Assembly: GCF_016653115.1 (NCBI RefSeq)
Contig: NZ_NHRX01000043.1
Location: 1 to 64,000 of the forward strand
Origin: Rhodocyclus purpureus
Lineage (GTDB): Bacteria > Pseudomonadota > Gammaproteobacteria > Burkholderiales > Rhodocyclaceae
Direction: 5' to 3'
DNA: 64,000 bases
The position numbers and the translations under genes are program-made. Numbering within the stretch: the first letter of the stretch is position 1; each line of letters opens with the position of its first letter. Positions 1 to 7,392 of this stretch are shown piece by piece. The notes beneath the pieces are model-generated. The model was not told where the DNA came from and searched no databases. It worked only from the letters and a program-made list of their open reading frames with translations.

Positions 1-216
1 ATGGCGCTCGACGGGCAAATTGCGTCCTGAGCGCGGGAAATGGGGCGAAAAAGGGCTGAAAAGCACGGATTCAGGGGGAAAAATCGGAAAATTGACCGAT
101 AATTTGCTTAAAAAATAGGCAATCGCGAAATTTGCGAGGCTCACCGGCTCAGATTGGCGCTTTATTCAGCGTTTCCCTAGGGTTGCTGTCGTTCAGTGTT
201 CATTGACCAGGCCCTT

Positions 217-303
217 TCATTGACTACCCTCTGTTGGGGCTGGGCCTGGAATGACTTCGTATTTTTCGTGCATTTCGTGGCGAACTGCTTTTTCCACGTT
301 CAT
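217..303 (-). CDS. possible 28-residue coupled small ORF
   Basis: A 28-codon frame begins at an ATG that overlaps the stop codon of the upstream PHP gene (ATGA arrangement). This would allow translational coupling at the end of the bzd operon. The product is charged and contains two His and two Met but no recognisable domain. Nothing apart from the overlap and reading direction supports it, so it may be spurious. The sequence beyond it (1-216) is relatively A+T-rich and holds no gene that I can support. Confidence 0.2.
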   Translation of the reverse strand: MNVEKAVRHEMHEKYEVIPGPAPTEGSQ

Positions 304-941
304 TCCCGCGCCACGTTTCCCGGATAGCCGGGAAAATGATCGCCGCGGCACTGTCCGGCGCGAATCGCGGCGATGAAGCTGCTCATGTCGCTCACCGGCT
401 GCGTGAACTCGGTCGCACAGCGGCCGACCGCGCCGAGCTTGTGGCAATCGCTGCCGCCGAGCGTCGGCAGGCCGAGATGCCCGGCCGCGCGCCAGGCGAG
501 CGCGTTGTCGTTGTCGTTGTTGCCGCCGTTGTGCGTCTCGACGGCGGCGATTCCCTGCAGGTCGAGGATCCGCTCGCACAGGCTGGCGAGCCCCTGCTCG
601 CGGAACGGATGCGCCGGGATGCAGATGCCGCCGAGCAGATTGATGCGCTCGATGACTTCCTGCAGCGGCAGGTAGTTGTCGCGCCCCCAGATGTTCCAGC
701 CGTCGTCCTCGACGCCGAAGGCGAGCAGATGGCCACGGTGGGTGCTGATCTCGACGCCGCGCAGGACGAGGAAGCCCTCGTCACGCGCGATCGCCTCGAC
801 CGGTGCCGACGCCTCATAAGAGTAGTGCTCGGTGATGCAGACGCCGTCGAGCCCGAGCGCCCTGGCGCGCCGGATCAGGTCCAGCGGTTCGAGCCAGTTG
901 TCGTACGAGTGCTTCGTATGACAGTGCGTGTCGATCCACAT
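300..941 (-). CDS. PHP-domain metal-dependent phosphoesterase-like protein
   Basis: This 213-residue protein has the Polymerase and Histidinol Phosphatase (PHP) fold, a multinuclear metal hydrolase. The N-terminal DTHCHTKHSYD supplies the HxH ligands. ITEH, GVEIST, IPAHPF and the C-terminal GSDCHKLG supply the remaining acidic and His ligands, so the metal site looks complete. The length suits a stand-alone PHP hydrolase (the DNA-polymerase PHP domain is embedded in much larger proteins). It is the last sizeable gene of the leftward run that starts with benzoyl-CoA reductase, 23 nt after the GNAT gene, so it is probably co-transcribed. Its substrate is unknown, and I know of no defined role for PHP enzymes in the benzoyl-CoA pathway. 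Confidence 0.75.
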   Translation of the reverse strand: MWIDTHCHTKHSYDNWLEPLDLIRRARALGLDGVCITEHYSYEASAPVEAIARDEGFLVLRGVEISTHRGHLLAFGVEDDGWNIWGRDNYLPLQEVIERINLLGGICIPAHPFREQGLASLCERILDLQGIAAVETHNGGNNDNDNALAWRAAGHLGLPTLGGSDCHKLGAVGRCATEFTQPVSDMSSFIAAIRAGQCRGDHFPGYPGNVARE

Positions 942-964
942 GGCCGCCGGCGCGCCTTCCTCGT

Positions 965-1417
965 TCAGGGCAGCGCGAGTTCGAGGTTCACGCTCTTCGA
1001 CGGCGCGAACTTCTGCGCGGCGAAGAACTTCATCAGACCGAATTGCTCCCAGTTCACCAGCGTGTAGATCTTCTTGACGCCGGCCGCCTTCATGTTCATC
1101 ACGAACTGCTCGACGATCTCGGCAGCGAGGCCGTGATGCCGGTATTCGGGCGCGACACCGATGCCGTCGATGGTCGCGGTCGGGTCGGAGATGCCGAATT
1201 CACCGAAGAACAGGTAACCCATGGCGAAGCCGACCACCTTGCCGTCGACTTCGGCGACCAGCGAGCAGTTGATGTCGGACCTGTTCCTGACGATGCTGGC
1301 GATCTTCCGCTCGAAGTACTCGCGGCGGTTCTTGCCGGTGGCGGTCTCGTCGATGGCGACGATGGCGTCGAGGTCTTCCTGCTTGAGGAGGCGCAGGCTG
1401 CGTTCTTGACTCGGCAT
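965..1417 (-). CDS. GNAT family N-acetyltransferase
   Basis: This 150-residue GCN5-related acetyltransferase has the acetyl-CoA pyrophosphate loop as VAPEYRHHGLA (the Q/R-x-x-G-x-G/A motif), followed by a helix. It is preceded by a strand with the VVGFAMGYLFF core of the fold. The start chosen is the ATG at 1417, which has GGAGAAAG eight bases upstream; longer frames have no ribosome site. It follows the Cys-rich protein by 73 nt in the leftward bzd run. The acceptor substrate cannot be deduced. Acetylation of a pathway protein or of a toxic acyl intermediate are both only guesses. Confidence 0.75.
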   Translation of the reverse strand: MPSQERSLRLLKQEDLDAIVAIDETATGKNRREYFERKIASIVRNRSDINCSLVAEVDGKVVGFAMGYLFFGEFGISDPTATIDGIGVAPEYRHHGLAAEIVEQFVMNMKAAGVKKIYTLVNWEQFGLMKFFAAQKFAPSKSVNLELALP

Positions 1418-1490
1418 GTTCTTTCTCCATTCAGGCGGCGCCGCGCTCGGGCGGACACCGGTGGGTGTGTGCTGTCTCTGGAAAGTGCGT

Positions 1491-1856
1491 CTAGAAAAGT
1501 TCGTCGTGTGCTGCGGGGCGGCCCGGGCGGACATAGACCGAGCCCCAGGCCTGGCTCTGCTGGCTGCGGTCGGCGGCGTCGAAGCAGGTGGTGCAGCCGC
1601 CGTCGGCTACGGGTTCGGCGAACAGCTCGACATGGACCTCGTAACCCATCGCGCGGTAGTTCTCGGCGACTTCCGACAGCCGCGGCTCGCCGATCGTCGT
1701 GCGCAGGATCCAGCCCTCGCCTTGCAGCCGGGAGACCGGATCGTCGTTCGCCGCAGCAGGCGCGCACGAACTGCACGAGCCCGAAGAGCACGACGACTGC
1801 GCGGCACGAGAACCACAGCCGCTGGCGGCGACGATGGGGATGCTCACTCTGCTCAT
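1491..1856 (-). CDS. Cys-rich small protein of the bzd operon, function unknown
   Basis: This 121-residue protein is not recognised. The N-terminal 32 residues are rich in Cys and Ser, with a cluster of the form C-S-S-G-S-C-S-S-C. The core contains a short conserved-looking stretch around IGEPRLSEVAENYRAMGYEV, then GCTTCF with two more cysteines. The cysteine pattern suggests a metal or iron-sulfur site rather than disulfides, because there is no signal peptide. The ATG at 1856 is preceded by GTGAGGAG. It lies 10 nt behind the ferredoxin gene, so co-translation with the reductase electron donor is likely. A role in cluster maturation or electron transfer is a plausible inference only. Confidence 0.6.
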   Translation of the reverse strand: MSRVSIPIVAASGCGSRAAQSSCSSGSCSSCAPAAANDDPVSRLQGEGWILRTTIGEPRLSEVAENYRAMGYEVHVELFAEPVADGGCTTCFDAADRSQQSQAWGSVYVRPGRPAAHDELF

Positions 1857-1866
1857 GCGCTTCTCC

Positions 1867-2151
1867 TCACCACGAGTGCCTGATCGCACCCGGCGTGCAG
1901 GCGCTGGTACAGGGCAGGCTCGTGTAGCCGCCGGCCGGCTTGCACTCGGTGCAGTCGTAAGCCAGCGTGCGGCAGTTGGCACGCTTGACCCAGGTCACTT
2001 CGTCGTCGTAGTCGTCGGTGATCGTCTCGAACATCTCTTTCGGGCAGGCGGTCTGGCAGGCGCGGTCGGCGGCGCAATCGATGCACTTGTCGGTGTCGAT
2101 GCTGATGTAGTAGTCGCCGGAGCCGTCCTTGTAACCGTAGTTGGCAATCAT
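1867..2151 (-). CDS. bzdM: ferredoxin, electron donor to benzoyl-CoA reductase
   Basis: This 94-residue ferredoxin has two cysteine sets for two [4Fe-4S] clusters. The first is CIDC-x5-C-x3-CP near residue 20. The second, starting near residue 67, contains CTEC, an extended loop, and CTSACTPG. Unequal spacing of this kind is typical of the ferredoxins that feed class I benzoyl-CoA reductases. The gene sits immediately after the four reductase subunits, as bzdM does in Azoarcus-type clusters (bzdNOPQM). It is translated from an ATG with AGGAG upstream. The product is cytoplasmic and carries low-potential electrons from a ferredoxin reductase not present in this window. Confidence 0.85.
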   Translation of the reverse strand: MIANYGYKDGSGDYYISIDTDKCIDCAADRACQTACPKEMFETITDDYDDEVTWVKRANCRTLAYDCTECKPAGGYTSLPCTSACTPGAIRHSW

Positions 2152-2215
2152 CTGCTCACTCCTCTTCTGTTGGGGCGCCGCCTGCCGGGGCGATCGCCCC
2201 GGCAGTGCGTGTCAC

Positions 2216-3127
2216 TCAGGCGGCCTTCTTCGCGCCCTGCTTCTGCATCAGCGTGTGGCCGAACAGCGCGGCACCGAGCGCACCGGCGATCTGGCTGTCG
2301 ATCTTGGTGTCGAGCGCCTTGATGCCGAGCAGCTTCTCGATGCGGCGGACGACGCCGGGGTTCTTGGCGATGCCGCCGGTGATGAAGAAGCCCTCCTCGA
2401 CGCCGATGCGTTCGAGCAGCGAGACGACGCGCTCGGCCATCGCCTGGCAGTAGGCGGCGATTACCTTGTTCTTGGTGTAGCCGGCCTTGAGCAGTGCCAG
2501 CGCTTCCGACTTGGCGAAGACGACGCAGACCGAGGAGACGGCTTCCGGCTCTTCGTCGACCTCGAAGGAGCGCGGTCCGAGTTCGGCGATCGGGATCTGC
2601 ATCAGGTCGGAGATGACTTCCATGCCGCGGCCGGTACCGGCGGCGCACTTGTCGTTCATCAGGAAGTTGGTGACCTTGCCCTTGTCGTCGCAGTGGATCG
2701 CCTTGCAGTCCTGGCCGCCCATGTCGAGGATGGTGCGCACCTGGTTGCCGCCCATGTAGTTGGCGCCGCGCGCGTGGCAGGCGATCTCGGTGATCGCCTT
2801 GTGCGCGAACGGGACATTGACGCGACCGTAGCCGGTGCCGACGACATAGTCGATGTCCTCGAGCTTCATGCCGATCTTGTCCATGATCCCCTGCAGCGCG
2901 TTCTTCGCCGAGTCGGGCGAGTTGTTGCCGGTGCGCATGCTGTTGTAGCCGTAGAGCTCGCCATCGACGACCAGCACCGCCTGCGACGACACCGAGCCAA
3001 CGTCGATGCCGCAGGTGACGATGCTGCCATCACGCCAGTTCCTGCTCTCGTCGAACCAGGTGTTCTCCTGCCAGCGCCAGAATTCCTTCTTCTCGGGGGC
3101 GACTGCGGCCTTGACTTCTGCATTCAT
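2216..3127 (-). CDS. bzdQ: benzoyl-CoA reductase ATPase subunit BzdQ
   Basis: This 303-residue subunit belongs to the BadF/BadG/BcrA/BcrD (ASKHA) ATPase family that couples ATP hydrolysis to electron activation in class I benzoyl-CoA reductase. GIDVGSVSSQ (about 40-49) is the phosphate-1 motif, and GGQD (about 137-140) and FITGGIAKN are the later nucleotide-binding signatures. Cys161 (in CAAGTG) and Cys201 (in VCVVF) are the expected pair per subunit holding the [4Fe-4S] cluster shared between the two ATPase subunits. AAGGAGCG precedes the ATG at 3127. A frame extending further upstream has no ribosome site and overlaps bzdP. Assignment of this subunit as alpha or delta varies in the literature, and 3-methylbenzoyl-CoA reductase is a close alternative. 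Confidence 0.85.
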   Translation of the reverse strand: MNAEVKAAVAPEKKEFWRWQENTWFDESRNWRDGSIVTCGIDVGSVSSQAVLVVDGELYGYNSMRTGNNSPDSAKNALQGIMDKIGMKLEDIDYVVGTGYGRVNVPFAHKAITEIACHARGANYMGGNQVRTILDMGGQDCKAIHCDDKGKVTNFLMNDKCAAGTGRGMEVISDLMQIPIAELGPRSFEVDEEPEAVSSVCVVFAKSEALALLKAGYTKNKVIAAYCQAMAERVVSLLERIGVEEGFFITGGIAKNPGVVRRIEKLLGIKALDTKIDSQIAGALGAALFGHTLMQKQGAKKAA

Positions 3128-3150
3128 GTTGTTCGCTCCTTGGGATTCGT

Positions 3151-3948
3151 TCAGTGCAGGCGTTCGGCGGCGATCAGGGCGCAGCCGAGGGCGCTGATGT
3201 ATTCGGGGTGTTCGGGCAGGGAGACCTGGTCGACGTCCATCGCCGTCTTCAGCGACTGGACGAAGCCTTCGTTGTGCACCATGCCGCCGATGAGGACGAC
3301 TTCGCCTTCGATGCCGACGCGGCGGACCATCGCGCAGACACGGCTGGCGACGGCGTCGAGCACGGCCTTGGCGATGTCTTCCTTCGGCGTCGAGGAGTGG
3401 ATCAGCGAGACGACTTCCGACTCGGCGAAGACCGTGCATTGCGCGTTCATCGGGATCGTGCGCTCGGACTTCAGGCTGGCAGCGCCGAAGTCCTTGAGCG
3501 AGAGCTGCAGCGCACGCGACATTGCCTCGGCGAACGAACCGGCGCCGGCGGCGCACTTCTCGTTGCCGGCGAAGTCGATCGCGCGGCCCTCGGCGTCGGT
3601 CTTGATGCCGCGGCCTTCCTCGGCGCCGACGTCGACCACGGTGCGTGCGTTCGGAAACATGAAGTTGGCGCCCTTGGCACCGGCGCTCATCTCGGTGATG
3701 CCTTCGCTGGCGAAGGCGACCTGCTTGCGGCCGGCGCCGGTGGCGAAGACCGCCTTGACGTCGCTGCGGCCGAGGCCGGCGGCGGCGAGCGCCTCGTCGA
3801 AGGCCTTCTCGGCGGCCTCATCGGCGTCGAGCTCACCGGGCAGCATCAGGTGGGCGTGCTTCAGCGCATAAGGCTTGTCGCCCTTGCTCTTCTCCAGCAG
3901 CACCACCTTGACGCTGCGCGAACCCATGTCGATACCAGCAGTGATCAT
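3151..3948 (-). CDS. bzdP: benzoyl-CoA reductase ATPase subunit BzdP
   Basis: This 265-residue ASKHA ATPase is the partner of BzdQ. It begins MITAGIDMGSRSVKVV (phosphate-1 loop). Cys132 in CAAGAGSF and Cys171 in QCTVFAESE supply its half of the bridging [4Fe-4S] cluster. VVLIGGMVHNEG near residue 214 is the adenosine motif. The start at 3948 is supported by GGAGAGAGG and by alignment of the first strand with the family, since the 20 extra upstream codons are not family-like. The gene is 23 nt upstream of bzdQ and 16 nt downstream of bzdO. Together the two ATPases hydrolyse ATP as each electron passes to the BzdN/BzdO catalytic dimer. Confidence 0.85.
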   Translation of the reverse strand: MITAGIDMGSRSVKVVLLEKSKGDKPYALKHAHLMLPGELDADEAAEKAFDEALAAAGLGRSDVKAVFATGAGRKQVAFASEGITEMSAGAKGANFMFPNARTVVDVGAEEGRGIKTDAEGRAIDFAGNEKCAAGAGSFAEAMSRALQLSLKDFGAASLKSERTIPMNAQCTVFAESEVVSLIHSSTPKEDIAKAVLDAVASRVCAMVRRVGIEGEVVLIGGMVHNEGFVQSLKTAMDVDQVSLPEHPEYISALGCALIAAERLH

Positions 3949-3964
3949 TGTCCTCTCTCCTCTA

Positions 3965-5275
3965 TCAAGCGGCCTTGCGACGCAGGCCGAGTTGTTCCAT
4001 GAAGGCATCGACGCGCGCTTGCGTGCGCACTTCGTCGAACTCGCGTTCGTCGCCCATGTTCCCTTCGAAGGTCATCACCGGAACGCCGGCCTTGGCGATG
4101 CCGAGGCGGTTTTCCATGATCCCCAGCGACAGCCCCTCGCAACCGCGGTTGAGGTGCAGCATGACGCCATCGACCTGCCATTCCCTGACGATGCGCAGCA
4201 TCATCTCGGTCTTCAGGCGCGGGTCGTAGAAGTGCTGCCACTGCGGCTTGGAGAGGTTCCAGTCGGCGTAGAGGCGCAGCGCCGTCTGCCGGTCGTTGAT
4301 CTCGATGCCCTTGTGCCAGGGCAGCGTGCGCCCGCCCCAGGAGCCGTCTTCCTTGTCTTCCCAGATGCCTTCGAGGGCGAAGGTGTACAGCGAGCCGATC
4401 GAGACGGCGCCGTAGCTTTCGAGGTAGCGGAAGATCTTGAGGAAGGACCAGGGCGGCTGCGTGTCCGACATCATCCGGCAGCTCTCGTTGGGAACCGCAG
4501 CGATGCCGCGCGCGACGCGGTCCTTCACTTCCTCGTACAGCTCGTCGTAGAAGTCGGCGCACCACTGCGAGGACTTCGCCAGCGTCGCCAGCACGTAGAG
4601 CGAGTACATCGTCTTCTCGTCGAGCGGCGCCGGCTTCACCTTGTTCAGCGCGCAGATGTCGGCCCAGCGGCTGGTCGAACGCATCTCGTTCTTGACCGCC
4701 TTGATGAACAGCTCGTCGTCGAACTTGCGGCCGGTGGACTTCTCGAGGAACTCGATGCCCTCGTTCAGCTGGCCGACGACGTAGTCGAGGCGCGCATCGG
4801 TCATGTCCTTGTATGGGCCGACGCCGACATCGACGTAGAACTGCGGCACCTTCTCTTCCTTGGCGACGTGCTGGTACCACTTCGAGTGCGAGCAGCAGAT
4901 CTGCGTCTGGAAGATGAAGTCGGGCTTCGGAAACTCGCCGCCGAATAGGTACTTGTTCAGATGCATGCCCCCCCAGTAGATGCGCATGTACGAACAGAGG
5001 TCACGCGCAAAGCCGTAGGCTTCGGCGGCGTCCATGCACTCCTTGGCGAACTTGCGGTCAGCCGAGACCGAAGCGGCGTAGGGTTCGCCGGTCAGCGAAT
5101 GCACGTCCTCGCCGAGACCGGCAGGCAGCGCGTCGAGCGCCCAGGCCGATCCGGACCAGCGCAGGCCGCCCTTCTCCTTGGCCTTGGCGTAGTTCAGGTA
5201 GTACTGCTCGCGCAGTTCCTTGGCCTTCTTCCAGAGCTTGAGCGGCTCGGTCGGGTATTTCGCAGGTGCGTTCAT
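3965..5275 (-). CDS. bzdO: benzoyl-CoA reductase beta subunit BzdO
   Basis: This 436-residue protein of the HgdB/2-hydroxyacyl-CoA dehydratase D-component family is one of the two catalytic subunits that bind the aromatic CoA thioester and a [4Fe-4S] cluster. Candidate cluster cysteines are in QICCSHSKW (about 120) and in the C-terminal [10 protein letters not shown]. The C-terminal [16 protein letters not shown] is a family hallmark. The length matches Azoarcus-type BzdO. The ATG at 5275 has GGAGAGAG upstream. It lies 24 nt after bzdN and is translated with it. Related dehydratases share the fold, but the four-subunit order plus ferredoxin argues for an aromatic-ring reductase. Confidence 0.87.
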   Translation of the reverse strand: MNAPAKYPTEPLKLWKKAKELREQYYLNYAKAKEKGGLRWSGSAWALDALPAGLGEDVHSLTGEPYAASVSADRKFAKECMDAAEAYGFARDLCSYMRIYWGGMHLNKYLFGGEFPKPDFIFQTQICCSHSKWYQHVAKEEKVPQFYVDVGVGPYKDMTDARLDYVVGQLNEGIEFLEKSTGRKFDDELFIKAVKNEMRSTSRWADICALNKVKPAPLDEKTMYSLYVLATLAKSSQWCADFYDELYEEVKDRVARGIAAVPNESCRMMSDTQPPWSFLKIFRYLESYGAVSIGSLYTFALEGIWEDKEDGSWGGRTLPWHKGIEINDRQTALRLYADWNLSKPQWQHFYDPRLKTEMMLRIVREWQVDGVMLHLNRGCEGLSLGIMENRLGIAKAGVPVMTFEGNMGDEREFDEVRTQARVDAFMEQLGLRRKAA

Positions 5276-5299
5276 GTCTTGTCTCTCTCCTTGTGCCGG

Positions 5300-6439
5300 T
5301 CAGAACAGTTCGTCTTCGGTCAGCGTCTCGAGGAAGGCCTCGACGCGGATGCGGAACGGGCCGATCGGGTTGGTGATGTCGAATTCGAGGAACAGCGTGG
5401 GGATGCCGTTTTCCTCCAAGTGGCGCTTGAGATCCGGGTAGTCGCCCTCGTGCGGGTCGCAGAACTTCTGTTGCAGGAAGATCGCCGCGCGCGCGTTGAA
5501 CTCCTTCGCCAGGCCGAGCACGTGGTCGAAGCGCGTGTGGCTCGGGTAGTCTTTGGTCGGGCAGGCCGGGCGGTCGCAATAGCGGTCGGCGATTGCCTTG
5601 ATCGGGTCGGCGTCCTTCTTCGACTCGTTCCAGAAGTAGCGCGTCCCCGAGCACTGGTCGTCGATGACGATCGTCGAACCGACCGACTCGACCATGCTCA
5701 TGAAGGCGACGTCGTCGTTCTCCGAGCCGATGGTCATGAAGCGGATGCCTTCGGGACGGTTCAGCTTGCGTTTGGGCAGCGCCGCGAGGACCTTCTTCAG
5801 CGCCTCGTTGTGCTCGCGCTTGTCGACGAACTGCGCGGTCAGGCTGGCGTAGAGCGCCTCGACGCCGGTCACCTTGGGGTCGGTCTCCTTGCGGTACTCG
5901 AACAGCTCGCGCAGCAGGCGACGGTTCTCGTCGACCACCGCGATCGCCTCGTGCAGCTTCTCGTCGCTGAGCTTATTGCCGGTCAGGGTCTCGAGGAAGC
6001 TGCGGAAGCTCTGCACCTCGGCATAGTGCGCGGCGCGCGCATGGCTCGACTGCACCTCGTTCGGCATCGGCAGGTAGTAGTCCCACTGTACCGTCGGCAC
6101 GTGCATGCGCCACGAATTGAACGCCTGGCGATACTGGATGCACGACTGCGTCAGCGTGACACCGTCGGCGTAGTCGAAGCGGCCGAGCAGGCCCTGCGCC
6201 AGCGAGTCGCGGCAGAACGGACAGAACATGCCGAAGATGTGCGGCTCGGTGACGTTCTGCGGCTCGTGCGCGCCGAGCACGCGCACCGGCAGCATGCCGG
6301 CGGCGATCAGCAGTTCCTCGGGCGTGTAGGTGCACATCGTCGCCACCACCTGCCCCCCTGTGCGCAGCTTCCATTCGCGTGCATACTCATGCCGCTTCTC
6401 GTACCAGTGCTTGAACTGATCAAACAAACCATCGCTCAT
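5300..6439 (-). CDS. bzdN: benzoyl-CoA reductase gamma subunit BzdN
   Basis: This 379-residue HgdB/HgdC-family catalytic subunit is the first gene of the bzd operon. Cys residues in MCTYTPEELL, CPFCRDS, QSCIQYR, DDQCSGTRYFW and QKFCDPHEGDYP match the family pattern for CoA-ester and cluster binding. The C-terminal FLEFDITNPIGPFRIRVEAFLE is characteristic. The length is what I recall for Azoarcus-type BzdN. GGAGATTT precedes the ATG. Expression is probably anaerobic and aromatic-induced, given the FNR-type box and TGCA repeats upstream (6495-6568). The complex de-aromatises benzoyl-CoA to cyclohexadienoyl-CoA; 3-hydroxy- or 3-methyl-benzoyl-CoA cannot be excluded as substrate. Confidence 0.88.
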   Translation of the reverse strand: MSDGLFDQFKHWYEKRHEYAREWKLRTGGQVVATMCTYTPEELLIAAGMLPVRVLGAHEPQNVTEPHIFGMFCPFCRDSLAQGLLGRFDYADGVTLTQSCIQYRQAFNSWRMHVPTVQWDYYLPMPNEVQSSHARAAHYAEVQSFRSFLETLTGNKLSDEKLHEAIAVVDENRRLLRELFEYRKETDPKVTGVEALYASLTAQFVDKREHNEALKKVLAALPKRKLNRPEGIRFMTIGSENDDVAFMSMVESVGSTIVIDDQCSGTRYFWNESKKDADPIKAIADRYCDRPACPTKDYPSHTRFDHVLGLAKEFNARAAIFLQQKFCDPHEGDYPDLKRHLEENGIPTLFLEFDITNPIGPFRIRVEAFLETLTEDELF

Positions 6440-6494
6440 CAGGAAATCTCCTCCTACACAGAGTCAGTCGGCGCCGGTGTTCCCCGGCGTGAAA

Positions 6495-6568
6495 TGCAAC
6501 ATAGTTCTCTTGATGCATTAAAGTGCACTCTAGAGAGCATGAGGCGGCGTTTCCTTGATCCAGAGCAA
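6495..6568 (-). promoter_or_regulatory. bzdN promoter: FNR-type box, -10 and TGCA operator repeats
   Basis: Read leftward, TTGAT-N4-AGCAA on the plus strand (6555-6568) matches the FNR palindrome TTGAT-N4-ATCAA at 9 of 10 positions. TAGAGT (6532-6527) is a fair -10. If transcription starts near 6520, the FNR box centre falls about 41.5 bp upstream, the class II activator position. TGCA occurs at 6524-6527, 6514-6517 and 6495-6498; the first pair is spaced TGCA-N6-TGCA across the inferred start. In Azoarcus sp. CIB, AcpR (FNR-like) activates and BzdR represses the bzd promoter through TGCA repeats (from memory). The inferred leader is about 80 nt. Confidence 0.65.
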
Positions 6569-6759
6569 GTCGCGAAAAATGATGGCGGAAAGGCGGGAGC
6601 GGGCCGGGTGCGGAGATACCTCCGTGCGACGCGCATGACGCCAGGGATACCTTGCCGTCCGGTTTCATGGTGCGCCGGGCGGACCGGGGACCGACACGCC
6701 GTCGATCGGCGCTATGGATGGAGGAGAAGCGGGTTCAGGGCAGGAGACTTTCCAAGCCG

Positions 6760-7233
6760 CTTCAACGAAGTCGCCCCGTCTGGGGCGAGTGCTGCATGAT
6801 CCCCGCCTCGATCGCCGTGTCGATCATGGCGTTCCTTCAACGAAGTCGCCCCTTCCGAGGCGAGTGCTGCCCTGGAAGCCGAAGTCCTGCAGTTGATCCC
6901 TGCACCTTCAACGAAGTCGCCCCTTCCGGGGCGAGTGCTGCGTCGTCCGGCGCTGCCAGCAGTTCGCCGAGTTGCGCCCTTCAACGAAGTCGCCCCTTCC
7001 GGGGCGAGTGCTGCCACCGACTGGCCCCCTGAACCGATCCGGTATCCGGTCCCTTCAACGAAGTCGCCCCTTCCGAGGCGAGTGCTGCGCGACGCTCGAG
7101 GCCCGGCTCACGATGCTGGTGATCCTTCAACGAAGTCGCCCCTTCCGGGGCGAGTGCTGCGGGCGAGTACGGGCTGCGGCTGCGCGAACTGGAGCTCCTT
7201 CAACGAAGTCGCCCCTTCCGGGGCGAGTGCTGC
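6760..7233 (-). CRISPR. CRISPR array, 7 repeats / 6 spacers (type I-G)
   Basis: Seven repeats of 36-37 bp are separated by six spacers of 34-38 bp. Repeat starts are 6760, 6834, 6905, 6978, 7052, 7124 and 7197. Each plus-strand copy begins CTTCAACGAAGTCGCCCC and ends GGCGAGTGCTGC, with an inner hairpin CGCCCC-TTCC-GGGGCG. The copy at 6760 is the most diverged (two changes in the loop region), and those at 6834 and 7052 share a G-to-A change. Degeneration at 6760 and a minus-strand 3' end reading GTTGAAGG, like the common ATTGAAAC handle, both place the leader at 7234-7392 and transcription leftward, the same direction as the cas genes. Confidence 0.95.
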
Positions 7234-7392
7234 AGCCCTCCTGCAACTCTCTCAGGTAGCTGGTTTTTTCAGACAGGATCCGCGAACCTCCGGTCGCTCG
7301 CGGCAGCACTCGGGCCTGGCACGGCGTTCGGCGTGCCAAGCCACTGATTGGCCGCGTATTTCGCATATCGCGAAACCCCCACTGCTTCGCCG
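7234..7392 (-). promoter_or_regulatory. putative CRISPR leader
   Basis: These 159 bp between the csb2 stop codon and the first repeat contain no gene. They hold a 6-bp inverted repeat TTTCGC/GCGAAA (7359-7375) just past csb2, a 7-bp stem TGGCACG/CGTGCCA (7317-7338) and a run of six T on the plus strand (7263-7268). Neither stem is followed by a U-tract on the transcribed strand, so readthrough from the cas operon into the array is possible. Assignment as leader rests on array polarity. Confidence 0.5.

Noticed and set aside
7303-7315. GCAGCACTCGGGC in the leader resembling one end of the repeat in inverted orientation (possible anti-repeat)
   Set aside because: Only about 10 bases match, no tracrRNA is expected in type I systems, and chance is likely in this composition.
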